Positions 1-12,320 are shown, numbered from the stretch's first letter. The stretch is 64,000 nucleotides of DNA from Sphagnum compactum (GCA_965153455.1 OZ234501.1:13392001-13456000), one strand, 5' to 3'. Numbers and translations are program-made. Notes: a model not told the origin generated them from the sequence alone.

Positions 1-1648
1 CTTCTTGCTTGGGATGTAATGGAGGAAGGAAAAGGAGATTTGTTTATGGATGGTTCAAAGATGTTTAGTGTTGATTGTCGCATCAAAAGATCATGATAGC
101 CCAATTGAGAAGAGATCCAAAAGGATCTGATCCATCTGATGTCTTTAGCTCAAAGTCTGTAATTTGATTATGTAGATTGTAAAGTGATTATTTTACACTG
201 AACAGCTCCAGCACTGTAATTTCTACATTACATTCTTATGCATCTATGCTCATGGCAAACTTTATGTGTCACAACAAGTGATAGTGCTATGCCCCTCTTT
301 TTTGGTTACATAACCACCTTGGTGCACCCTTTCTCATTGAGCATGGAAGGAGGGGGGAGGAGGAGGAGGAGGAGAGTACACAAGGAGGGGCAAACCCTTC
401 TTGGGCCCATTAACTTTTACACTCCTTACCCTTTGGCCAAATAACTTCATTATTTAGTGTAAAGTTGAAAGGCAAATTATTGTTATTTTTATTGCTGGAC
501 AGAACTGACAAAGCTTAATTAATTAATTATTAAGCACCTTGCTACCCAACCAGCATAGATACTATTGGCTGCTGCTTCAAGCATCCAATGAAGTTTTACT
601 CAAGTCACGAGAAACATTTTAACTATCAATGAAATCCGACATTGTTAAATAATGAGTGTGATCCAGTGATTTAGAAGTTAATACTTTTCTCTCTAATTTT
701 TCATCCATGGTGTAACCTTTTTATCAACATTTCATTCTTTGTGCACATTCATTGTTTTTCCATTTTTTTTCTCCATTATGCAAAGCTTCCAAACATGTTG
801 TAATCTTTTGCCCAAAGTAATGCTTAGGAAGTTAATGTTGCCCAGGCCAGAAGGTGATTACCATACCCAAGCGACACTAGCTGACCTTCCCTCGGGGAAC
901 AACACTAGTGCTCCCCAACTAAACTTTCACTACTAGGGAAGGTAATGTTGCCTCCCAGGGAGCACTAGCACTAGTTGTGTTCCCCCAGGAAGATAATGCT
1001 ATCTATGAAAGGTGGTTGCCTTCATCAGGGAAGAAGGTATCTAATGTTCCTTAACCAAAGTTCCCCTTGGGATTGTAATGTTGCCCCTGAAAAATGATTT
1101 CCTTCCAAATGGTGCATGCAGATAAGAATGGAGTTAATCCCCCACCCAAAAACTCCATTATTCTCTGAATCAGAAGATGCTGGAATCGCCTCATTTTGCA
1201 TGTCAATTGCTGGAACTACTGAGCTGCAATTTGCTCCAACTTCAGCTCATGTTGCATTTCCTCGTAATCAGATAGCAGTACTAAGAGATAGTCGTGTTGC
1301 TCACCTTGACTAACTTGTCAACCCTGGCAGTGATGAATCAAAAGTACAAGAGGAGAATGGCTGTTGCAAGTGACAACAAAGCATACATCCTGAATCTGTC
1401 AATCTACACAAGTTTGGCATGATTCTGCTGTACATGTGAAACTCTAGCCCAAAGTAAAACCAAGCAAGATTCTCATAAACTAGTGTTCATGCTTGCTGTA
1501 GAGCATATGTCAGGTTCTATTGTAGTGTATTGACATTGCACACAAAGCAAATGAATTCACAGGGCTAGGTCTCATGTGTGATATCATGATTCTGTGGACA
1601 CTATCTGACTTACCATTGAGATTTTGATAGGTGGTAGTCCAACTGCCT
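1..1648. other. Intergenic 3' flank of the FLD-type gene
   Basis: No convincing gene is visible. The stretch is the downstream side of the minus-strand demethylase gene that ends at 1649. It holds a purine-rich GGA/GAG run near 350-376, several short blocks related to TAATGTTGCC (near 833, 943 and 1078), and one inverted repeat described separately. Short open frames here have no recognisable domain and are probably chance. Confidence 0.6.
894..986. repeat. Inverted repeat around CTAGTG
   Basis: The left arm (894-916) starts GGGGAACAACACTAGTG. The right arm (958-986) reads back as GGGGGAACACAACTAGTG followed by an extra CTAGTG. The arms match except for a short insertion and flank a loop of about 40 bases. 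In RNA this could fold into a hairpin of roughly 23-28 pairs. It may be a small foldback element or a hairpin precursor. Nothing in the window shows that it is transcribed. Confidence 0.55.
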
Positions 1649-4600
1649 TCACTTCAATGCTGCAGCTAGAGAAGTCACCCCAGGTTTGGGTGACTTGAAT
1701 ATTGGGCCTGTTGCCCCTCCTGATTTTCGTGTGGCTCGATTCCATTTGATGGCGACAACCAATGCATCCCCCTGAGGACCCAGACCCCTCCGACCCACAA
1801 GCTTCACCCCTAACTTATGGCACAAGTAGGCAAACCTTGCCTTATCTCCCCTCACTTCCCTCAAATCATATGCCTGTTGACGTGTGACAGTTGTATACAT
1901 GTACAGCTGTTGGTCAGGTTTCAGGCTGCTCTCACCCACCATTTTCTTGGTTGTCTCACCATACTGGAGCTTCACTAATGCTATTGACTGGGGATCATTA
2001 CTCTGATGGTCAAATATAATCGAGAAGCTTCCAAACTCAAGGTCTGGCTCCTTGAAGAGTTCTGCCAGTGTGGCTGAGTATGCAACCATGTCTTTTGGGA
2101 CAATCCCTCGTTCCCCTTTCAGTGCTGCTAGTCTGGCAGCAGCTGCTGCTGCTATGTTGCCAGCCTCCCGTAGACCACTCATATAAGCTCCATGCATGGT
2201 GGCTGGGTACCGGCGAATTGTTGCCTCTCCAGCAAAGAAGAGGCGACCATCTCCCACACTCTCTGCCAGGATATCATAGTCATCTCCTGATGCTCCAACA
2301 GCTACATTTGAATAGGATCCATAGCATAGGTAATCACTGCCCCATCGTGTACATACTGTCTGAACTGGATTTGGCACAGAAATTCCCTGTGGCTCATAAA
2401 TCCCTGCACCCCATGCACTATGTCAGGGCAACTAAGCTACATGTCTCTCTTCCCATACAGCATCATGAGTAGTCCTAGATTTCCTATGTCCCATATATGG
2501 TCTTACACAAATAGTAAAATAGCAAGTTGTTATGAGTGAAGCACCTTTCAGAACATTCATCACACGGGTGACAGCTTGCAGAGGCGGGGTTTGCTCAAAC
2601 TCAATTGCTGCCTCTCCTGCTACCAAGGCAAGCAGAAGTGGGCCACCAGAGACAGTTGCATAGCTGTAGAACAGGAAAAACTCGCCCCGCTTGCTGGGGT
2701 TCTCAGCCAGATGCCCAAACATGTCCAGCTCAGAGTCCCAAAACACTTTTGGGAACAACATAACCACCTTGTTCAACAAACCAAAGCCCAGCCTTTTGAT
2801 TGCATCCTGTTTACGCTGGCTCAGGTCTGGTTCAAACTTCACCATCCCTCTCTGCAGTACACCTAATGGCACTGTGCAAAGTGCCATGTCAGCTTCAAAG
2901 ACCTCGTTGCCCACTAACACCTTCACACCCTCACTCCCATACTTGATGGTGTGAGCAGTCTTCCCATAGAAAATGGGTAAATCTGCAGCCAAGGCTGAAA
3001 TGAGTTGAATGTTCCCACCAGGTAGAAAGCAATGATCCCCACCCATCTCATATGGATCATCTTGATCCCAAAATGCAAGTGAGAGCTTGGTGAGCAGCCC
3101 TGCATTCGCATACTCCAGATTGGCCAAGTGCCAATCATACAACTGCCTCTCTGCTAATTTCCCTCCAACACCCTCTATCTCTCTCAAGGTCTCAAGTGTT
3201 GCACCCAATGAGATACTGTCGGCCACCTGTTCCATATCCTCTCGCCATTTGCTTGCACTGTCAAGCAACTTATTAAATTGCAATTCTACTTTGGCATCTA
3301 CATCCTCCTTCACGAGCATGCCATTGGGTTGATGGATTGGACACTTCTCCCGAATCTTATGGAGGGGTAAACCCAACTGCCTTGCAAGCACCCCAAGAGG
3401 ATTCCCTTGAACCCCTGTCACAACACTCCCACCAAGATCTGCTGCTGCAATCAAGTTGTCACCCTCCATACGTTTAGTGTACACTCTGCCACCTGGTCGC
3501 TGCCGACCTTCTATCACTGTCACTTTGTGGCCAAAGGCTAAGAGCTGTCGTGCAGCTCCAAGGCCAGCTAGGCCTGCACCAATGACGATCACTGATCCCT
3601 TGTTCGACTCCACTGGTCTGGCAGCTTTTATGGCCGGAGAAACACCAAAATTGATGTAACCATGCCTGACAAGAAATTTGTAGGCAGTGGACACAAGGTT
3701 CTTGTGCTGCATACGGATGGACTCCATCACCATATCCTGTTTCAAATAGATGTTGACATTCTCCCTCCACTTGGCCAGGATGTGATTTCTCACCATAATG
3801 TAATTTTCCTGTTCAATGCTGCCTACTGTTTGGACAACACCTGCTTCAATTTCTTCCTCAGTTAAAGCCTCTCTTGGGAAGCCAATTGATGCAGCAATTG
3901 TTGCCTCTATGTTGTACTCTTTCTCACTATTCCCCAACTTTTTCTTGTGCACCTGAGACTTTGATAGGCTTGTTCCAAGTTGCTCCTCTATTAATGCATC
4001 TGCCATTGTTTCATCATAGCTTGATACCCGCACCTGCTGCCTCAGTGTCCGTGTCCCCTTCCCTCCTGTACCTTTCCCTTTTTTTGATGTCACCCCCTGC
4101 TTTACCATAGCTATACTTTCTTGCTGCTTCTGTCTCTTCTTCGCTAAACCCTTAGTGGTGTCTTGTTGGCTGGATGGTGTTGCTCGGGTTTCTCCAAATG
4201 GATGTGGAGGTACAGGTTCAGTGTCCTGCCGTTTTTCTTCTTTCACCTTCACTTGCATGCTCATCACATTTGGCTTCTGATCACAAACTTTTCTCTTTTT
4301 TGTTGTTCGCTCACTGATATCTTCGTAACTTTCTTGTTTCCGAGAAGCACCAGCAAGATTTCTTGCAGGTTGGTCAACAGAACCTAGACTCTTCCCAGCA
4401 GCTTGAGACATATTATTTGTTGATATGCTTTCCATCTTCACAATCAAAGTTCCTTGTGCTATGCTTGGGTTTCCAAGATCTGACAACTTCTTTTCAGCTC
4501 CAAGTTCCACCTCACTGGAAACTTGGAGATCCTTAGCTTGCCCAATCAACCCTGGTGTCCTCACCACAGTTTCCAGATTTTGTGATTTGCCTTCCACCAT

Positions 4601-6394
4601 GCTTACTGGGCTTATCTGCTCCTTATCCAGACGTGTGAATTCCATATTCCCCCTCTTCTTTGCAGGACTTCCACAATAGTCTTCACCCTCTTGTTGATTG
4701 AAGCTGCATCGAAGACCTTCCCAAACCTTCACATCAGGTTGCACAGAAGAAGACTCATCTGCCTCCTTTTGTTGGTCAGAACCATACCCAAATGTCCGTT
4801 GCTTTTCAGCTTCCAAGACTTGGGCCATCTCCTGACTCAGACCCTTTGGAATCTCTTCGCACTCTTGCACCACAAAAGGCACATTAGCAAGATCATCCGC
4901 AGATTGCATGAGAACACCAACATCCCTAACCTCAGTGATGGTTTCTAGTGGACCACAATCAGCACTGAATTGTTGTTGTTCAGGTTCCAAAACATGTGTA
5001 TCCTGAACCATAACATCCTCAATAATCTCTTCTCCCTCTTCCAGAAAAGGCGCATCAGCAAGACTTTCAGTGGTGGTGGTTTGCCCAAGAACATCATCCA
5101 TTACATCTAACATGGTTTCCTGCAAGCTGCAATCTTCAACCAGATTTTCTCCACCTTCCAAGACTTGGGTCTCCTGACCACCAGAATCCTCCACAAAAAC
5201 AATCTCCTCACCCTCTTCCAGAAAAGGCGCATCTGCGAGACTTTCAACAAGTTGCCCAGGAACATCATCCTTCACCTCCAATATGATTTCCTGTGGGCTG
5301 TGATCCAGACCCATTTGTTGTTGAGCTTGTAAGAGGTCTGTTGTCTCACCTGAATTCTGTGTGATCCTGTCACCCTCACTGGCTCCAAGGGAATGTGCAT
5401 CAGCAGCAAGATTTTCAGCAGGTTGTTGTGCAAGAAGATTGTCCTTAACCTCCACCTCAATAGTCACCTCTTGCAGCCTGCACCCTGCACTTGATTTTTG
5501 TTGTTTGGCTTCCAAGACTTGTGTCACCTGAACTAAACCCTCCATAATCTCAATGCCCTCTTCCACAAGCGGTGCATCCGCAAGCTTGCCCACATCTGGC
5601 ACATGAACATATTCCTTCACATCTGAGATGATGCCATCCTGCAGGTGGCTGCACCCTGCCATCAATTCCCGTTCACCTCCCAAGGGTTCTGCATCTGCGC
5701 CTACAACCTCTGTAATAATCTCTTTGCCCTCCTCTTCCAAGAGCCTCACAACATCCACAGCTTGCGTAGCAACATTGTTATCCTTGACATCAGAAATGGT
5801 GGTTTTTTCTTGTGGGCTGCTGCACACCAGACTTGATTGTTGTTGATCAACTACTTCTTCTTTTTGAAACTGTGTCTCCAAACCAAAAACCTCCACAATC
5901 TCTTCACCCTCTTCCAGAAAACTTGGCACATGTGCAAGATGATTGTCTACATGTTGTGCAGGAACCTTCTTACTAACCTTGACATCATCTGATGAGATGG
6001 GTTTCTTCAGGTTGTGCTTGGACCCGCTCAATGGGTGTTCAGCTTCTTCTTCTTCTTCCAAGAGTCGTTGTGCCTTGTGATTTGCAGCTACTAAACCCTG
6101 TCTAATCTCTTCACCTTTTTCTTCCACCTCACACACATCTGCTGCACCTTTGTTCTCCTCCTCCTCCTCCTCTGCTGGAACAACTTCGTCTTTCGTATGG
6201 TCCGTCTTCTTCTTCTTCTTCACGCCTGCTCCATCTGCCGCTGCTTCCATGCCATCACTCAAAAGCTCCAAAAACAATTCTTCTTCTTCTCCTTCTTCTT
6301 CTTCTTGTATGTTCAGGCTTGCTTCTTCTTCTTCAGTGATGCTCATGAACACGTCCTCTACTGTGATCTCTGCAACTGCTGCTTCTTCTTCCAT
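1649..6394 (-). CDS. FLD: FLD-type lysine-specific histone demethylase (SWIRM + amine oxidase)
   Basis: Flavin-dependent histone H3K4 demethylase of the plant LSD1 family, acting on chromatin in the nucleus. There are two exons, 6394-2545 and 2403-1649. The 141-bp intron has donor AAAG|GTGCTT and acceptor TGCAG|GG, and the junction restores the family sequence KGIYEPQG. The protein is about 1534 aa, whereas Arabidopsis FLD is about 790, so the N-terminus is very long. The start is firm: an in-frame TGA lies 24 nt upstream. Residues 1 to about 795 are Glu-rich and repetitive. SWIRM spans about 835-925. The Rossmann motif [15 protein letters not shown] is near 934-948. [12 protein letters not shown] carries the lysine expected next to the flavin, and [17 protein letters not shown] (near 1336) is the C-terminal FAD motif. 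The C-terminal extension, with [21 protein letters not shown] and [11 protein letters not shown], matches FLD rather than LDL1. In angiosperms FLD represses FLC-type genes. The role in this plant is inferred. Confidence 0.93.
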
Positions 6395-6837
6395 CGTTTC
6401 TTTCTCCTCACCTAATCATCATCCTTCTGTACCACGATCGTTATCATCATCAGCAGCAGAAGCAGAAAAGAAGAGTTGCAAAACACTCAAGTCTTATTGT
6501 TGTTGCCGCAGCATTTCTCCATTTCTACCACTGTTGTTACATTCCTTCACCATCTCCATTGCTTGCTCCCTGACAGGCTCATCAGCCAAGAACTTCCCGA
6601 CCGACGACAAGAACAATACAACCATTTGCTGTTCAGCACTGTTCCTTCTTCTTCTTGCCTTCTCTCTCCTCCGTCCACTGATTTTCCTCTTTGCAACAAC
6701 TGCTACAAAGACTACTACACTACAAAAGCAAGCTTCCCAAACCTGCTGCTGCTGCTCCTGCCGCTGCAAAGCTTCAAAGTTGGAGAAGCAAACAAGAAAG
6801 GAAGCAGAAGAAGAAGAATCGTAGAAGTGAGTGATCC
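6395..6837. promoter_or_regulatory. Divergent 5' region of the FLD-type gene
   Basis: This interval separates the minus-strand ATG at 6394 from a good-context plus-strand ATG at 6838 (CCATGGCGGCG). It is rich in CTT/TTC on the plus strand, which becomes GAA-rich leader sequence for the minus-strand gene. No clear TATA box was identified. It probably contains the 5' UTR and promoter of the demethylase, and possibly a shared bidirectional promoter if the rightward candidate gene is real. Confidence 0.35.
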
Positions 6838-9045
6838 ATGGCGGCGGTGAACTCTCGAGGAGAAGAACAAGAACAAGAACAAGAAGCAGCAGACACAATA
6901 GGAAGCGTTTTGTTTTTTTCAAGGATCCCTCTCCATGTCTAGGGTTTGTGTTGTTTGTTGCATCCCTGCTGCTGCTTCTGCATAGAGTCTTTCTTCTTGT
7001 GTGTATTTTCCCCTCCTCCCTACTAACTCCTCCTGTAGTGTTTTGTGTCTTTCAAGGATCCTTTCCATGTCTAGGGTTTGTGTTGTTTGTTTGTTCCATT
7101 CCTGCGCTGCTTCTGCATGGAGGAGTCTTTCTTCTTCTTCTTGGACACTTGTAGCTTGAGTTCATGTAGGAGGTCCAAATGGAGGAAGGGATTTCAGATC
7201 TTTGTATGCAAAAAAGCTTGTAAAGCCTGTACATTATCTTCTTTTTCTTCTTCTTCTTCGTCTTCTTCTTCTTTTGATGCTTTTGGGGATGATGGGCATG
7301 CGAAATCTGGTTTTACTTGAAAGTTGTCTTTCTGTACAATGTGAGAAGAATTTGATCGGACGTGATGGAGATGATGATGATGCTTAGGCCAGGATCCGCC
7401 TTCTTCATCTGATCATCCTGGAACCACACTGCAGCAATCAACAAGAGGTACGAACTTTGAAACCCTGATCCGTGGAAAGGGTTTAGGGTATAGTGCAACA
7501 TAAAAGACGGAAGATACCTATGAAGGACTTCTTCGGTTTAAGATTTATTGTTGTTGTTGTTGTTGTTATGAGAGAGGATGGATTGGAGGAGTTGCTCATG
7601 AGATTTAGGCTGCATCCATAAAGCTGAAGAAGATGCAGGAACATCTGGAGCTTGCATGTGTACAGGGGATGTTTACTTCTCTGAGCAGATCCCGCAAGTT
7701 GGGAGTTTTGCTGTTGATTCTTAGCTTCTCAGAAATAGCACTTACTGTTTTCGTTCAGGGTTATAGTTCATATCAAAGGAGTTGAGAGTAGAACATGACT
7801 CTGAGGCAGTCTCAGTATTAACTGTATTGTTTGGATGAATCTAGTTTCAGAATGTAGTGTAGTGAAATCAGTGACCACAGTGTGGAGCCTATTCACAATC
7901 GTACACTATTGTGTAATGGTTCTTCACAGCAAAGATTCAGAGCCACCAAACAACACATTCTTGTTGGAAGTATGTAGAGGAGGGATTTTACTGATCCTGG
8001 AGATTATGTTTGTGGAGGGCCAGAAGGACAGCAGTTGTGCAGTATAATAAAGGCATTGGAGACACAGACACATGAGCTGAAATCTGCCATGGCTAGCCTG
8101 AAGGACATTTCTGACACAACAGGCCATCCTCGAAGTGAATCTCTTTCCTATGCCACTCTTACCTCTTTTTGTAGTTTCCCCTTTTTTAATAGAGGAAGCA
8201 CTTTGTTACTTTGTCTGACTGATAAGCAGAAGGTGGAGGCTTTAAGCAAACGCGACTAGTAAATGATTCATGGATTTTGTTGCAGGCCATTGAACTGATG
8301 TCTGGTGCACACCAGAGATGCCACATCCCACAGGTACCAAACAACATCTTCTTTGAATTCCAGCTGTGAACATGTGATGTTTGTCTGGCCTTTTCTTATC
8401 ATGCTTTCACCTCAACCAGTTGAAGAACCAACATGGTCAATAGACAAGTTTACAAATCTGATGCAGAAACAGCTTCTGGCGCAAAACCAGGCAGGCACAG
8501 GGACAGTGTTTGAAATTCAATCATAGGAATTGCAAACATGGTTCACAATTTTATGTTTTGCATGCTGGCAAATGCAAGTAAGGAGGCACTCAGTTAGTTG
8601 TGTAACTGTGTGAGTAAGGTGTTAGTCCTAAGGAGATTGATGTATAATGATGGATGCACTTCAAGTGGGTGCATAAATGTTGAGTGATCGATCATTTGCA
8701 GCAGTGGTGAATTCATCACCTGCACCACCTGAACAAATTGATGAAAGACAAATGACCATTTTGGCCAGCCATTTCTGTGACCCACTCTTTGAGTTTGGTG
8801 CTCTAATTCTCTATAAAGTTCATGGAGTTGTTGTGCCACTCATCATGTACGTGCTTTGTCTTCTTTCTCAAATCATGAGTGTTGCAGCTCTACTTCTGCA
8901 TGTGGGGTCTAAGTGTCTTGGAGGAAACTCGGAGGATTCAAGTAGTTGCGAAAGCGTGATTCCTCGATATTCAAAGTTCAAGGTATGTGATCCATCTGGA
9001 ACTTCAAGCCACATAAGGTTGCTGAAGAGGCATGTAGTCATCTAG
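6838..9045 (+). other. Possible multi-exon gene or noncoding transcript, unresolved
   Basis: I do not recognise this locus. Several exon-like pieces lie on the plus strand but could not be joined with certainty. A start at 6838 gives MAAVNSRGEEQEQEQEAAD before a stop. A short open stretch at 7388-7446 (GQDPPSSSDHPGTT) is flanked by CTTAG and a GTACGA donor. Around 7981-8120 an open frame includes IIKALETQTHELKSAMASLK, which looks like coiled coil, and it is followed by a stop-free stretch at 8677-9045. Sequence quality differs from the simple repeats to the right, since base composition is balanced and splice-like signals are frequent. It could be a real gene divergent from FLD, the decayed remains of one, or a noncoding transcript. 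Confidence 0.3.
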
Positions 9046-9699
9046 TAGTTGGGTGTTTGTAAGGGACAACCACCCAATTCCCTCCAACTCACAAGATTAT
9101 TGCAAGGAAGTTGAACATTTCAGCTGGAATTGCAAACTAAAAAGCTAAACATGTAGTTGCATAACAAATGAATTTGACTCCTAGATTTTGCTTGACTGAG
9201 GGAAAAAAAATTCATTGGATCTTATTATTCCACCAATTCTGAAGCTCGGGATCTTAAATGAAAGCTTAATGAAGATGATTAATGAATAAGGGTCATCTTC
9301 CTTTCTAGTTTCAAAATAGCCATGTTTGCATTAAGCATAATCCATAAGTAAAATCCATAATTAATTGTTTTTGAATGGTCATTAGGCTAATGAATCATAT
9401 GATTGAACAAATTTAGTCTAACATGAAAAGCTTTTTTAGAAGACCTAAGTAATGCATTGCTTGGGAGAACAATATTTCTTATATGGTCATTGTTGGATTT
9501 CTTGATGACGCATCACAATGCTTTTCCTATGGACTAATCTTGAGTTGTGGGATTTGAAATTTAGATGGATTTCATCATAACATGTATGCAACTGATATTT
9601 TTATAATTGATCAAGATCCAAAGTGACTATATAACTTTGGAAGTGTCAAATTATTTTCATTTGTTTTCCATTTATTGAATTCAAGGCAAAATTCTTTGA
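9046..9699. other. AT-rich spacer
   Basis: No gene, structured repeat or RNA gene is visible. Composition shifts from balanced to AT-rich and leads into the tandem array that begins near 9700. Confidence 0.5.
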
Positions 9700-10210
9700 A
9701 AAGGGGAGGAGGGGGAAGGGCAAGACGTCGCATGCAACAACATTGTCATTGTGCCTATAATAGCAACAATCACCTCCATCGCTTTGGGGGAGTCAAAAAA
9801 ATTTCGTTTGTGTGTGTGAGGTTCTACCATTGTTGTGTCTTGTGTAGCAACAACATAGTAATAGGAAGAGGAAAAAGAAGGTGCGCAAGTGGAGCAACAA
9901 CAACAAGAGGAGGGGGAAGGCACTATCATGCGCAACAACATAGTCACACTTGCAATAGCAAAAGCCACCTCCATCACTTTGCAAGGGGGATTTTTTTCAT
10001 TTGTTTGTGTGAGAATTTGCCATCACCATATATTATGTAGCAACAACAATGTAATAAGAGGAGGAGGAAGGCGTGTAGGTGTAGCAACTATAGTAGGAAA
10101 AAGAGGGGGACGGCACTGTTGTGCATAACAACATTGCCATTTGCTTGCAGCAAAAACATCTACCTTCGTTGCTTGGGGGGGGCGATTTTTTTTCCTCCAT
10201 GATTCCATCA
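9700..10210. repeat. Tandem repeat, period about 195 bp, roughly 2.5 copies
   Basis: Each copy has the same order of blocks: a GGAGGGGGAAGG-type purine block, a GCAACAACAT block, a CACCTCCATC block, a GGGGGA-T-run block and a TGTAGCAACAACA block. Anchor blocks recur near 9700, 9905 and 10098. Copies are diverged but collinear. The open frames across them on both strands are low-complexity by-products and are not taken as genes. Confidence 0.6.
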
Positions 10211-11098
10211 CAATGCTTGTAGTAATGTTTTTTGTTCTTCACACTGCCTCCATCACTATGCAACAACATGGGCCTGATTGGGTTTTTTTCCTTTACACCA
10301 TAGTCACGTTTGTTAACAACAATAATAACAATGTAATAGGGTCGTTTTTTTGTTCTCCACACTACCTCCATTGTCACATATTAACCTACACCTCCATCAC
10401 CTTTTTTTTCCTTCGCGCCATAACCATGTTTGCAATAACATAAAAGCAACAATAGTGTAGTAACACTCATGGCCTCCAAACACACAACAACTCCAAAGCC
10501 TCCATCATCGCACAATAGCAGTTTTATTATCCAACAACAATGCCATCACCTCCATCACAAAGGGTAAAACAATTATAACACCTCCATCATTACACAATAG
10601 CAACTCTACTGCCCAACAACAATTCCACTGCCTCCATCGCACAACAACTCAAACACCTCCATTATCATATTACAACAACTCTGCCACCCCTAATGCCTCC
10701 ATCACCATGTAGCAACCTCCACGATTCCACCATCACTGTGCTTATAATTATAGCACAAAAATAGGCTAGAACTCATCATCTCCATCGCCACCATTGTCAC
10801 TACTTCCAATACGCCATCGTGATCTTAACATCATTGTGCTAGCTTCCTGTTCATCCTACTTGTCGTGCATGCTTCTTGTTTTGCCATCATCCTTGCCTTT
10901 GGATCCATGGGAAGCTTTAAAACCTTCTAAAGCTTCCCATTTTTTCTTTTGGTTGTAGGTTGGTGCCTGCACCCTTCCAACGTACCTACCAACCAACCAT
11001 CACCAATTTGTGCATTCGCCTCATGCTTACAAAATAAGTTTTCCACCTAGCTTCCTTGATTTTTTTCTTCAATTTTTTCAATAGGGTTTGTTAGGAAA
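10211..11098. repeat. Low-complexity CAACAAC / CCTCCATC region
   Basis: Short words CCTCCATC, CAACAAC and CACAATAGCAAC recur irregularly, as a decayed continuation of the array to the left. No regular period could be assigned by eye. A plain spacer follows from about 10850. No gene is seen. Confidence 0.5.
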
Positions 11099-11410
11099 TG
11101 AAGGAGGGGGAGAAGAAGAAGAAAAGGATGGAACAAAAAAGGACGGGGAAAAAGAGAGAAATTGAAAAGGTGGAAGAGGAAATTAGACAAAGAAGAAGAA
11201 AAATGGAAGCAGCAGGAGCAAAAAAATACTAGAGAGGAAGATGAACAATAAAGAGGGAAATAAAAGGAAGGGACATGGAGGGAAAAAAAAAGAGGCAAAA
11301 CATCAAGAAAGAGGAAAAAAATAGAAAAGAAAAAAACCAAAGAGGAAAAAAAAAGAAAAAAAGAAAGGATAGAAAGGAAAAAAGAAAGAGGAAATGAAAC
11401 AAGAGAGAAA
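11099..11410 (+). repeat. Purine tract of about 300 nt
   Basis: The plus strand is almost entirely A and G, with runs such as GGAGGGGGAGAAGAAG and AAAGAGGAAAAAAATAG and only scattered pyrimidines. Such tracts can form triplex DNA in vitro, which is general knowledge and not shown here. The long minus-strand frames through it encode only Phe/Leu/Ser runs and are artefacts of composition. Confidence 0.7.
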
Positions 11411-11819
11411 GGCAAGTCGGATCACCCTTCGATGCACCTTGAAGGTCCCAAATGACAGAATCACATTCTATGAATGTGAAGGTTTTTAATGACCCAATAG
11501 TGATCGTGCAACAAAACAAAGAAAAGGCTACAACTTGTACAATGATCACATTGCAACAAAATGGGATCAATTGCAAAAGATTGTAAAAGACCTAGAAGAA
11601 GATAAATAACCTCCTTTGTTAAAGGTTGCCCAAGAACATTTGTTACGGATCCTCAAGATTCCAGCTTGGGGGTATGGTAGCATCAATTAAGATGCCTTGA
11701 GTTCCCGTTTGGAGAAGGATCAAGACCTTGGGGATGTCGTTACTTCATCTAGAGTCGCCTATGCCAAGAAGGCAAAGGTGGCTTGGGATCCCACTTTGTG
11801 GGAGTGGGAGTTTAGCCAC

Positions 11820-12320
11820 AACTACAATGCAACAATTTTCCATGAAAATTTTCCACACTTTCCACCTCCTACCAATCATTTGTCCACGATTTTTTCCACA
11901 AATTTTACACATGGTTGTTTTTCAACTTTTTTTCCACACTGTCATTTCCACATTTATTTATTTTCCACGTTTTTAATTTTCCACATTAATTTTCCACATT
12001 TTTTTGTTTTCCACATTGTAATTTCCTATATCTTTATCTGTAATTTTCCACATACTTTCCATGTTGCGGTTTTTCACATTTTTCCCACACCATTCATTTC
12101 CACATTTTTTTCACACATTTCCCATGCTATTCATCTCCACATTTTTTCCATATTCTAGTCACACTATTTTTTGACACACTTTTCCCACACTTTTCCCATG
12201 CTATTCATTTCCACATTTTTTCCATATTTTTGCCACCTTATTTTTTTCCAAATTGTTTCCACATTTTTCCCATGCTATTATTTTCCACATGTTTTCCATA
12301 TTTTTGTCACACTATTTTTT
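11820..12320 (+). repeat. Degenerate TTTTCCACA array
   Basis: The words TTTTCCACATT, TTTTCCCACAC and CCCATGCTATTCAT recur dozens of times over about 500 bp. In the second half there is a higher-order unit of about 60 bp (CCCATGCTATT...TTTTCCACAT...TTTTCCATATT). This is a simple satellite-like array. The 153-aa frame at 11697-12158 mostly translates the array and is not supported as a gene. Confidence 0.65.

Noticed and set aside
6150-6922. Overlapping frames on both strands opposite the demethylase N-terminus and leader
   Set aside because: They are shadows of the Glu-rich coding exon and CTT-rich leader. The minus-strand exon has clear domain homology further in.
9675-10443. CRISPR-like or coding interpretation of the 195-bp repeats
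   Set aside because: Units are long, contiguous and diverged with no unique spacers, and the genome is a plant nuclear genome. A tandem array explains it.
11047-11576. Minus-strand frames made of Phe/Leu/Ser
   Set aside because: They are the complement of the long purine tract. Absence of stops is a consequence of base composition.
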